Below, piece by piece: positions 26,527 to 33,901 of a DNA stretch of 64,000 bases. The stretch spans positions 50,939 to 114,938 of the forward strand of contig CAMTUH010000012.1 in the NCBI GenBank assembly GCA_947084935.1. Reading direction: 5' to 3'. The position numbers and the translations under genes were made by a program. The notes under the pieces are model-generated. The model made no database searches. It was given only the letters and a program-made list of their open reading frames with translations, and had not been told where the DNA came from. Within the stretch, counting starts at the first letter, position 1, and each line of letters opens with the position of its first letter. This DNA is from CAMTUH01 sp947084935 (GTDB lineage Bacteria; Pseudomonadota; Gammaproteobacteria; Coxiellales; Coxiellaceae).

Positions 26527-27024
26527 CTAGGACTGATTATTGCTACTCCCAAAGGAAGGTTGGCTGGATTCTTCTTCTTGTCTCGGGTCCACAATCTTCA
26601 GATCCCATTTGTCGCCTTCGACTGCGGATAAAACCACATCTATTGTAGAGGAAGTTGGTTTTCCATTAGAACCCACTAGGTTTTTATCGATTAGTCTGTC
26701 CAGAACTGATTCTCTGTCGGAAAATGCAAACTGAGTAGGCTTATAAAGCTTTTCCCTAGGAAACTCGTAGTTCGGATTTTTGCATCTTTTAACTAAGTCG
26801 TAGAATGCTGCGTTATCGGTAATGTCTGAACTGTTGAGCAAGGAGCGAAGGGCTGTCATTACTGCAGTACATACAGCTTCCGAAACTTCACTACCGTTCT
26901 TTAGTAGTACCAGTTTTTGTTTGTTGTCTTGCTTGGGGGGGGGATGAATGTATATTGACGTGACATTTTCTACCTCTTTTATGTTATTTTTGTTATTTGT
27001 ATTGCCTTTTCCTTTTATTGGCAA
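26527..27024 (-). CDS. Orphan protein with a 9-base C tract near its start; probably frameshifted or phase variable
   Basis: No family is recognised. The open frame can be read as 165 residues from a TTG at 27024, but that start has no convincing ribosome binding site. A better start, ATG at 26966, follows an AGAGGT box by 6 nt, yet it is out of frame with the main body. It would join it if the C tract at 26935-26943 (now 9) had 10 or 7 bases. The body has a Lys/Val/Leu-rich strand (KQKLVLLKNGSEVSEAV), a helix with CTAVMTALRSLLNSS, and an acidic, Ser/Gln-rich tail. It is divergent from the ATPase gene. An effector or accessory gene is possible, and decay is equally possible. Confidence 0.55.
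   Translation of the reverse strand: MPIKGKGNTNNKNNIKEVENVTSIYIHPPPKQDNKQKLVLLKNGSEVSEAVCTAVMTALRSLLNSSDITDNAAFYDLVKRCKNPNYEFPREKLYKPTQFAFSDRESVLDRLIDKNLVGSNGKPTSSTIDVVLSAVEGDKWDLKIVDPRQEEESSQPSFGSSNNQS
26935..26943. repeat. Homopolymeric tract of nine G (C on the coding strand)
   Basis: Nine G in a row lie inside the leftward orphan gene, between its best start codon (26966) and the body of the frame. Tracts of this length are prone to slipped-strand changes. It encodes the three prolines in the present frame. Confidence 0.85.
26973..26977 (-). promoter_or_regulatory. Ribosome binding site for the out-of-frame ATG at 26966
   Basis: On the minus strand the sequence reads AAGAGGTAGAAAATG. 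The AGAGGT box ends 6 nt before the ATG, a near-ideal spacing. The codons that follow (MSRQYTFIPPP) run through the C tract and stop after 21 codons in the present sequence. Confidence 0.5.
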
Positions 27025-27074
27025 AGCCTATGATACCCGATGCTTATTAAAATAGTATTAAAAAACGAACGAAA

Positions 27075-27131
27075 ATTCATTCGACATACCGAACGAACTA
27101 TGCCATAATTCAATTGGTATTCCGAATGAAT
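27075..27131. promoter_or_regulatory. Inverted-repeat operator candidate over the ATPase start
   Basis: ATTCATTCGACATACC (27075-27090) and GGTATTCCGAATGAAT (27116-27131) are inverse copies with 14 of 16 matches. They flank a CATAAT -10-like box (27104-27109) and reach the first codon. A dimeric repressor bound here would block the promoter, but no regulator gene is adjacent. Confidence 0.45.
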
Positions 27132-28421
27132 GAGGTGAGCGTGCTTTCAGTACTTAATCAGTGGAACCGATGGGGTGGGGCAGTTCTGGCGGGGGGCTAT
27201 CCTCGAGAAATAGTGAACGAGGTGATTCCATTCCTAGATACGCCAGAGGCGGTGGCTTTTGTTGGGTTACGTCGTTCTGGGAAAACCACCATTCTCTATC
27301 AAATAATGGATTTACTTGAGTCGAAAGGTACCCCCCCTGAGGCCATGCTACACATGAATTTTGAAGAGCCTGCCATCGCGCCTAATCTAAAGCTCGAAAG
27401 TCTGGATGAAATTTATCAAGTCTATCGAGAGGAAATTTATCCTCAAGGTAAGGCTTACCTGTTTTTCGATGAGATTCAAAATGTTCCGGGATGGGAACGA
27501 TGGGTGCGTGCGCGAAATGAACGGGAGAATATTAAAATCTTTATTACTGGATCTTCAGCCAGTTTAATGTCTCGTGAGCTAGGAACATTATTAACCGGAA
27601 GACACGTGGAGTTTTATGTATCTCCGCTAAGCTTTTCTGAATTCCTACAGTTTAAAAATATTGAAGCTCCTAAGAAAATTCTTAAAACTGAGCCCAGTCC
27701 GGTCATCCAAAATGCATTGAAGCAATATCTTACTTGGGGAGGGCTGCCTGAAATTGTATTAAGTAAAAATACGGATCGTAAACGCATTCTGTTAAAACAA
27801 TATCTGGATGACGTTCTTTTTAAAGATGTTGCTATGCGCCATCAAATACGTGACGTTACCTTGCTACGAAACGTTGCGATACATCTGATCACGCAAACGG
27901 CTTGTTTATTCTCAATTAATCGTATTGCAAAAATTTTTGAAATTTCATTGGAGACCGCCTCCAGTTATTGTAATTTTCTTCGTGAATCATTTTTAGTTGA
28001 TTTCTTGTCTTATTTTAGTTTGAAAGCAGCGGAGCGGAATAGAAATCCGCAAAAAGCACACGTCAGTGACCTGGGGTTCAGACACGTAGTGAGTCTATCT
28101 AATTTTCCGGACTATGGTAAATTAGCGGAATCTGTGGTTTATCAGCAACTGCAGCGTAAATATCGGGGCGATATTTTTTACTGGAAAGGTAAGCAAGAAA
28201 CGGATTTCGTGATACGTCAAGGAAACGAGATCCGTAACATCATTCAGGTTGCGTACGATAACTTAGATAAATCTGAGACTTTTTCTCGAGAAATTTCTGC
28301 TTTGCAAGAAGCGGAACAGCATTTCAAGCAGGCTCAAAGCATGTTGGTGGTTGGCAAGTTACCCAAAAAACAAGAAAAGCGTATTGTTCCTTTATGGAAT
28401 GTGCTTCTGGAAAAACCTTAG
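27126..28421 (+). CDS. DUF4143-type ATPase (AAA with C-terminal nuclease-like domain)
   Basis: The 431 residues form an ATPase of the DUF4143 group. The P-loop FVGLRRSGKTTILYQ lies near residue 40, Walker B YLFFDEIQNVPGWERW near 112, and ITGSSASLMSRELGTLLTGRH, the sensor region, near 145. The C-terminal part holds YWKGKQETDFVIRQGNEI, a PD-(D/E)XK-like core with E and D-x-V. Members are common accessory genes of unknown role, often found singly. I chose ATG at 27126. The longer frame starts at TTG (27114), and GTG at 27141 is also possible. It is divergent from the tract-bearing orphan and overlaps the next leftward gene by 4 bp. Confidence 0.8.
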   Translation: MNEVSVLSVLNQWNRWGGAVLAGGYPREIVNEVIPFLDTPEAVAFVGLRRSGKTTILYQIMDLLESKGTPPEAMLHMNFEEPAIAPNLKLESLDEIYQVYREEIYPQGKAYLFFDEIQNVPGWERWVRARNERENIKIFITGSSASLMSRELGTLLTGRHVEFYVSPLSFSEFLQFKNIEAPKKILKTEPSPVIQNALKQYLTWGGLPEIVLSKNTDRKRILLKQYLDDVLFKDVAMRHQIRDVTLLRNVAIHLITQTACLFSINRIAKIFEISLETASSYCNFLRESFLVDFLSYFSLKAAERNRNPQKAHVSDLGFRHVVSLSNFPDYGKLAESVVYQQLQRKYRGDIFYWKGKQETDFVIRQGNEIRNIIQVAYDNLDKSETFSREISALQEAEQHFKQAQSMLVVGKLPKKQEKRIVPLWNVLLEKP

Positions 28422-28858
28422 CGCGACTCTTTTAAGGTTGCTGCAAACCATTTTCGGAGTGTGGCTTCGCCCAAATGATCATAGATGTAGGAGAAATAAT
28501 TCTCTAAAGCTTTTTTGTATTTTTTGTCTATTGGTTTTCTGCGCTTTGTGTTCGGCTCGTGGTGTAGGTAGTGGCCGAAATAATTGAAACAAAACTCCAT
28601 ATAATCGCGCGTGAACAACAGAAACGTGTGCCACATATCATCGATCTCTTTCATTTCCGTGTGTACGGTACACGCAAATTGTAACGATCGATTTTTGGGA
28701 TTTCGTTTGACTTCTTGCTGGCGCTTATCGGACAGCCAAAGAAATTTAAGCAATTCCTTCAAGGCTTCTTCAGCGGATAGTTGATTATCCGGATAATCGT
28801 TCCGATAGCGCTTCAGCAAGTGAGAATTTTTATACTGTAATAGCTTTTCTAGTCTCAT
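28418..28858 (-). CDS. Small protein with a WH/Y/C/G/HH signature, DUF1399-like
   Basis: The 146-residue protein is basic and helical. The middle reads EIDDMWHTFLLFTRDYMEFC, then FNYFGHYLHHEPN. The pattern D-x-x-WH, Y-x-x-x-C, FG and HHxP looks like the core of the plant and bacterial DUF1399/GRDP family, which has no established function. The His and Cys residues could bind metal. The gene overlaps the 3' end of the convergent ATPase by 4 bp. The family link is from memory and needs a profile search. Confidence 0.55.
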   Translation of the reverse strand: MRLEKLLQYKNSHLLKRYRNDYPDNQLSAEEALKELLKFLWLSDKRQQEVKRNPKNRSLQFACTVHTEMKEIDDMWHTFLLFTRDYMEFCFNYFGHYLHHEPNTKRRKPIDKKYKKALENYFSYIYDHLGEATLRKWFAATLKESR

Positions 28859-29316
28859 GTGTGTCCTGCTAACTTACTTAGCCTACAACACAGCGCCCGC
28901 AGTAAGTGGCACGATTTGACCGAGCTATTTTGGCTACTAGGAGCTTCACTAATTTATTTTTCATAAAATGACCTCATTAGAGCTTCCGCTCCACGCTAAT
29001 TTCGATACTCCTGCTTAAAATGGGTTTTGCGAATTGAGAGTCCGTGCTTAAAACGGCAAAACGTTCTCTGCCTTGAGGTGAGTTGCCTATGTGGGGTATC
29101 GGCAGAATACCGGCATACCAGTACACAAGCAAGGTATAAGTCTACTAGAATGGTCAGTTATTGTCCAGTTAAGTGAAAGGAGCAGCGAGTAGCCTTGACG
29201 CCATGGCAATCGCACTCAAATTGCTCTTCCCACCGACAAGCCGCGGCACGTCGGGAGTGGGCACGTGACCACGAGGGTAAATTTACAGAAAAATCGTTAC
29301 ACGATCGGCTGCTTTG
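28859..29316. other. Non-coding stretch of 458 bp, probably decayed DNA
   Basis: No convincing gene is seen. It contains short inverted parts (GAGCTTCCGCTCC, GGTATCGGCAGAATACC), a scrap of the GTAGCCTTGA repeat at 29190-29199, and CATGGCAATCGCACT (29202-29216), which also occurs at 13714-13728. A small stem (CCGAC...GTCGG) lies near 29233-29251. It may be the remains of an accessory insertion. Confidence 0.5.
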
Positions 29317-31266
29317 TTACGATTTCAACTCATCAAGATTCCGAAAGTAATCCAATGCGGCAGGGTTCTCAAGGGCCGATAGGTTATCCACGGCTTTACC
29401 GTTTATGATCTTTTTCACGGCCAGTTCAACGATTTTTCCATTTTTGGTTCGTGGGAGATCGGGAACGGCGATGATTTTATCGGGGACGTGGTGGGGTGAG
29501 GTGTTTTTACGAACAGTATCTTTGATTTTTTTTCGCAATTCATCGGTGGGCGTGAGACCCTCGCGCAGCACCACAAATAGAATCACCCGCTCATCCCCTT
29601 GCCATTGTTGCCCCGTTGCCAGGCAGTCCCAGACTTCCTTAACTTTTTCGACTTGCTGGTAAATTTCTGCTGTACCGATTCGTACACCGCCGGGATTCAG
29701 TGTTGTATCGGCGCGCCCGTAAATAATCATTCCGCCGTGTTTCGTTATCTCTGCGTAATCCCCGTGTGCCCACACGCCGGGAAATTTATCAAAATAAGCG
29801 CGTTGGTATTTTTTTCCATCGGGGTCATTCCAAAAATACACCGGCATTGATGGGAAAGGAGCGGTACACACCAATTCCCCTTTTTCGCCGACCACAGATT
29901 TTCCATCATCATTATATATTTTTACGTTCATCCCCAGTCCAACACACTGAAGCTCGCCCTGATAGACGGGCAGCAAGGGATTTCCCAGTGCAAAACACGA
30001 AATAATATCGCTTCCGCCTGAAATGGAAGAAAGCTGAATGGAATTGCTGATTTTTTCGTAGACGTAAGAAAAACTTTCCGGCAGTAACGGCGAACCCGTG
30101 GTTAACAATGTGCGTAATCGCGATAAAGCATGCGTTTTTTTCGGGTGCAAACCGAATTTTTCGGCGGATTCTAAAAATTTGGCGCCCACGCCGAAAATGT
30201 CGATATCGGCTTTATCGATTAAATCAAACAGTATGGTAGGCGTTGGGTGAAAGGGCGCGCCGTCAAAAAGAACCACGCACGAGCCGACGGCTAAACTGCT
30301 GACCAACCAATTCCACATCATCCATCCACAGGTAGTGTAGAAAAAAATGCGGTGTTGCGGGTGTAAATCGGTATGTAAAATTAATTCTTTTAAGTGCTGA
30401 ACGAGCGTTCCGCCTGCACCGTGTACCATGCATTTGGGTTTGCCCGTCGTTCCCGAAGAATAAAGGATATAAACCGGATGATCAAAAGGCAGTTGCTCAA
30501 AGTCAATATCTGTTTCTTCTTGTTCTAAACATTCTGAATAGAGACAGGATTTTTTCAGGCTCGAAATATCGGGATTTTCACGGATATAAGGCACAATGAC
30601 TGTATGAATCAGCGAAGGCAGTTGTTCTTGTAATTGCTGGATTTTACTTAAATGATCGAAAGTTTTTCCTTTGTAGACGTGACCTTCAACGGCAAACAGC
30701 ACTTTCGGTTCGATTTGGCTGAAGCGATCGACTAATCCTTCCAGTCCAAAATCGGGCGAGCACGAAGACCAAATGGCGCCGATACTCGTGGTAGCGAGCA
30801 TAGCGATGACGGTTTCGGGGAGATTGGGCATAAAACCCGCGACGCGATCACCGACACTAACACCCAATCGCCGCAGAAAAGCAGCGACTCTAGCTACTTC
30901 TGTATACAGATGCGCAAACGTGAGGGTTCGGTAATCACCGCGTTCGGAGGCAAAAATAAGCGCGAGGTGTTGATCGCGTCGTCGCAACAAATTTTCAGCA
31001 AAATTCAGCCGCGCTTCGTCGAACCAGCGTGCGTCTTGCATGCGTTCACTCTTGGTCAGAATGCGTGTCGGTGGGGCGGAGTTGATGACTTGGCAAAATT
31101 CCCACACTGACAGCCAAAATTTAGAAGGATGATCAACGGACCATTGATAAAGCTTGGCATAATGATCAAATTGCTGATGGTAGCGTGCGTTGATAAACTT
31201 CATGAACTGCGCCATTTGGCTTTGTGCCATGCGAAGGGGTGTCGGCTGCCACAGGAGTTTGTTCAT
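29317..31266 (-). CDS. aacS: Acetoacetyl-CoA synthetase
   Basis: The 649 residues match AacS, an ATP-dependent ligase of the acetyl-CoA synthetase family that activates acetoacetate. The N-terminus (LLWQPTPLRMAQSQMAQF) and the WSVDHPSKFWLSVWEF segment are specific to AacS. The P-loop is YILYSSGTTGKPKCMVHG, and the late motif is YGRADTTLNPGGVRIGTAEIY. The enzyme would take the acetoacetate made by the 3-hydroxybutyrate dehydrogenase at the left end and return it to acetoacetyl-CoA for beta-oxidation. Confidence 0.95.
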   Translation of the reverse strand: MNKLLWQPTPLRMAQSQMAQFMKFINARYHQQFDHYAKLYQWSVDHPSKFWLSVWEFCQVINSAPPTRILTKSERMQDARWFDEARLNFAENLLRRRDQHLALIFASERGDYRTLTFAHLYTEVARVAAFLRRLGVSVGDRVAGFMPNLPETVIAMLATTSIGAIWSSCSPDFGLEGLVDRFSQIEPKVLFAVEGHVYKGKTFDHLSKIQQLQEQLPSLIHTVIVPYIRENPDISSLKKSCLYSECLEQEETDIDFEQLPFDHPVYILYSSGTTGKPKCMVHGAGGTLVQHLKELILHTDLHPQHRIFFYTTCGWMMWNWLVSSLAVGSCVVLFDGAPFHPTPTILFDLIDKADIDIFGVGAKFLESAEKFGLHPKKTHALSRLRTLLTTGSPLLPESFSYVYEKISNSIQLSSISGGSDIISCFALGNPLLPVYQGELQCVGLGMNVKIYNDDGKSVVGEKGELVCTAPFPSMPVYFWNDPDGKKYQRAYFDKFPGVWAHGDYAEITKHGGMIIYGRADTTLNPGGVRIGTAEIYQQVEKVKEVWDCLATGQQWQGDERVILFVVLREGLTPTDELRKKIKDTVRKNTSPHHVPDKIIAVPDLPRTKNGKIVELAVKKIINGKAVDNLSALENPAALDYFRNLDELKS

Positions 31267-31381
31267 AGATGGAAAAAGTATAGCGATAAAAGACGATAAT
31301 GACTAGATCGATTAATATAATTTTAATAAAGCTTAGTTATAATCGAATCGATTTTTAAAAACTTAAGGGTGGACATGGCAT

Positions 31382-31873
31382 ATGAGCAGATTATTTTGCG
31401 ACTCAAACGAAGAGACTATCTTAAAACAATTCGCTAATCTTTATGATGATGACTGTGAAAGTGGCACGTATTTCATTTCGGTAGCCTTCGTTCCAGTTTC
31501 ACAGTTGAGTGATGCCGACTTCCGGGATTCTTTTATTGGGGATCTTCTTTTAGATGCAGGATATTTTTATAATTCGCTTGAATCTTGTGTGGACGCAATA
31601 AAATCCTGGAGGATTTCAATGTCTGGGGTGGAACATTGTGTCTTTCGCGTGACACTCAATACGGATTTGCGAAAATTGATGAAAGACGCAGGCAGCAATG
31701 TTTGGTATCTGTCTGGAAAGGGATGGTCACTGGAGGAACACGCTCAGTCACTTCGCGGGATCTGTGAGGGACGTTATGACGTGCAGCCCGATTTTTTGGT
31801 GGTGGGATTGGAAGGGTTACGTATTGAGCAGTTGCCCGGAACGGCGCTCGATGCTAATGTTATCCGCTCGTAA
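31382..31873 (+). CDS. Hypothetical protein, 163 residues
   Basis: No family is recognised. The protein is soluble and acidic (NEETILKQFANLYDDDCESG near the start), with alternating strands and helices and four cysteines (Cys6, Cys23, two near 69-86). There is no signal peptide or membrane helix. A TATAAT box at 31338-31343 lies 39 bp before the start. It ends 4 bp before tRNA-Val, so the tRNA could be read through from this promoter. Confidence 0.55.
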   Translation: MSRLFCDSNEETILKQFANLYDDDCESGTYFISVAFVPVSQLSDADFRDSFIGDLLLDAGYFYNSLESCVDAIKSWRISMSGVEHCVFRVTLNTDLRKLMKDAGSNVWYLSGKGWSLEEHAQSLRGICEGRYDVQPDFLVVGLEGLRIEQLPGTALDANVIRS

Positions 31874-31877
31874 CCGT

Positions 31878-31952
31878 AGGCACGTAGCTCAGTGGTAGAG
31901 CACCACCTTGACATGGTGGGGGTCGTTGGTTCGATACCAATCGTGCCTACCA
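31878..31952 (+). tRNA. tRNA-Val (anticodon GAC)
   Basis: The acceptor stem AGGCACG pairs with CGTGCCT, followed by A and an encoded CCA. The anticodon stem CCACC/GGTGG encloses TTGACAT, giving anticodon GAC (valine). The T arm is GTTGGTTCGATACCAAT. The 3' half is partly repeated at 33839-33880. Confidence 0.95.
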
Positions 31953-32015
31953 ATTAAGTCCCATTCATCGAGAACGATCTTCACGGTCTGACCCTGAAGG
32001 CCGCCGAGGCTTGTG

Positions 32016-33314
32016 TTAGACAGAGCACGTTCTGATTTCTTCGCCTCTTTCAAGAAAATATTTATTTAAGATAGTGTCCACTTCATCTTCATCAGAAGTA
32101 GATTTCACAATATTTGTATCGGTTTGAGACATTCTTAATAGCATGCAAACATAATCAAGATTCAATGTATCGCTGTTTTCATCGTATTTATTTGCTAATA
32201 GTCCAATTAAGAGATATTTCCGTATTAATTCGCGTACGTCACTGGGAGAACGTTCTGACGAATGATGAACATAATTCTCAATTTTATCACTGTGAAAAAA
32301 TTCATTGCTTCTTTTTAAGAAAACTCCCAACCCTTCTATCGGAGTACGCTCTCCGCGTGATACTTCATTTAAAGTTTCCAGCGCTGTTATTCGATATGAG
32401 CTTGGTTTGTGAGTTTGACCTTCACACGCTCTATCGAAATCATTTACGGCTGCTGGTAATTCCATCGTCGCATCCAAAGAATCTTCAAAAAAATGCGTCT
32501 TGCCGTATTGACAGATATTACCGTGAATTTTACCTTTACTGCGGGTATTATAACCGTGTTTCTGAGTGGTCTCGGTATCTGTCACGGAGGATAGGAGACT
32601 GCTGTGGCAAGCATTCGTTCCGTATTGCTTAGAACCACGACCGTGTTGCCCTTTTGTTTCTCCCAATTTAACCGTGAGTCCTTGTTTGTAATACGTCACT
32701 AATAAATAAAAAAATAATTCTACTCTTCTTTCAGCGTGCTCAATAACATAAGGCATGACGTTGATGATCTGTTGAACCAGGCCATTATCCGCCAACAGTT
32801 CATGCGGTAATCCCAAAGAATAAGAATGATTATCTGCCCACAAGCGCCCTGTTAACGGTGTTTCAGCTTTCTTTTTTTCTTTTTCTTCATGATCATCTTC
32901 AGCGGCAAAGGGTAATTCGCGCCATAATCTCACCATTTCGAATAGTTCTTTCAACCTTTCCTTTTCATCGTGGTCAAAATGTTTTGAGCTAACAGCATCG
33001 TCTATTGCTGCCTGGCCTTGCTCATTCTGTAAATAAATATCCGCACCGTGTTCAATCAGAACAACCGCTGCCTCGTAGTTCGCTGTTCTCGCTGCCTGAT
33101 GTAAAGCAGTACGTCCCCAGTTATCAGCCAAATTAACATCGGCGCCCAGTCGAATCAAACAGTGAATAGTGGCTAAATTTCCCCTCATTACCGCATGCAT
33201 TAATGCAGACTTACCATTACCATCGACCTCATTAACGTCGTTACCCGCGGCGATAGTGTCTTCTATCTCTACCACACGGCCATGCTTGACAGCGCTAATC
33301 ACTGGTTTAGGCAT
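32016..33314 (-). CDS. Ankyrin-repeat protein, candidate Dot/Icm effector
   Basis: The first 105 residues form three to four ankyrin repeats: VISAVKHGRVVEIEDTIAAG, then SALMHAVMRGNLATIHCLIR, then TALHQAARTANYEAAVVLIE and GQAAIDDAVSSKH. The remaining 325 residues match nothing I know. They include a Lys/Glu stretch (HEEKEKKKAETP near 145), a region rich in Gly, His and Lys (GETKGQHGRGSKQYG) and an acidic C-terminus (TSDEDEVDTILNKYF). Ankyrin proteins of this build are frequent type IV effectors in Legionellales, but secretion is not shown by the sequence. It lies between tRNA-Val and a degenerate tRNA copy, and is divergent from the acidic orphan gene. Confidence 0.8.
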   Translation of the reverse strand: MPKPVISAVKHGRVVEIEDTIAAGNDVNEVDGNGKSALMHAVMRGNLATIHCLIRLGADVNLADNWGRTALHQAARTANYEAAVVLIEHGADIYLQNEQGQAAIDDAVSSKHFDHDEKERLKELFEMVRLWRELPFAAEDDHEEKEKKKAETPLTGRLWADNHSYSLGLPHELLADNGLVQQIINVMPYVIEHAERRVELFFYLLVTYYKQGLTVKLGETKGQHGRGSKQYGTNACHSSLLSSVTDTETTQKHGYNTRSKGKIHGNICQYGKTHFFEDSLDATMELPAAVNDFDRACEGQTHKPSSYRITALETLNEVSRGERTPIEGLGVFLKRSNEFFHSDKIENYVHHSSERSPSDVRELIRKYLLIGLLANKYDENSDTLNLDYVCMLLRMSQTDTNIVKSTSDEDEVDTILNKYFLERGEEIRTCSV

Positions 33315-33403
33315 CTGTGATCCTTCAGTTTTATGGTAATTGTGCTATGCTGACAATTTTTAAGGGTTAGTGTAACGTTCTTTCTGTAAATTCGCACGGG
33401 TGA

Positions 33404-33844
33404 ATGCAAATGAAAAACGCCACCACCGGTTCTTCCAAATGTGCCGATAGGTTTGATCGGTATGGCTATCTATTGGATCAAACGGGTGCTACTGAAACTC
33501 GAGATATTGGATTTGATGAGCCGATTACAAAACCTTGGGAGTTAGATGAATTCTGTCTAAAGGATTATCTGAAAAACAGGGCGAATGGTGAAGAAAAAGA
33601 TTCTCCGGATTGGCCATTTCCCGGAGATGGAACCTATGAGTGGGAAACACCCGATGAAAAGATTTCCTATCGTTTATATAGCGAAGGACCAAAAGATCGA
33701 GAATGGATGGAAGAGCGCGATCAACGGTACATTGATCGCATTGCTCGCAAAGATGAGGCTGACTTGACTGAGGTGGAACGCAGAGACTTTGAGGAAGTGA
33801 ATAGTAACAATGATGAGGTTGTACCCATGGACGTATCTCCTTGA
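33404..33844 (+). CDS. Acidic orphan protein, 146 residues
   Basis: No family is recognised. The protein is very acidic and hydrophilic, with no membrane helix or signal peptide. Its visible pieces are FDEPITKPWELDEFCLKDYL, a proline-rich DSPDWPFPGDGTYEWETP and a helix REWMEERDQRYIDRIARKDE. The C-terminus (NSNNDEVVPMDVSP) stops inside a degenerate tRNA-Val copy. It is divergent from the ankyrin gene with 89 bp between, so both could be under a shared control region. An effector role is a guess from context. Confidence 0.55.
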   Translation: MQMKNATTGSSKCADRFDRYGYLLDQTGATETRDIGFDEPITKPWELDEFCLKDYLKNRANGEEKDSPDWPFPGDGTYEWETPDEKISYRLYSEGPKDREWMEERDQRYIDRIARKDEADLTEVERRDFEEVNSNNDEVVPMDVSP

Positions 33845-33880
33845 CAGGGGAGGGGTCGTTGGTTCACTCTCAATCGTTCC
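33839..33880 (+). pseudogene. Degenerate copy of the 3' half of tRNA-Val
   Basis: Starting at CCTTGACA, 42 bases align without gaps to 31906-31947 of tRNA-Val(GAC), from the anticodon loop to the acceptor stem. About 34 match, including GGGGTCGTTGGTTC. The copy ends 21 bp before thrS. Such partial tRNA copies mark the far attachment site of an element integrated at the tRNA gene. Confidence 0.7.
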
Positions 33881-33901
33881 GGTCAGAATTTTGATGAAAT
33901 C

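Noticed and set aside
31267..33403. PmrA-type regulatory boxes before the orphan and ankyrin genes
   Set aside because: Several TTAA words are present, but none has two halves with the expected spacing.
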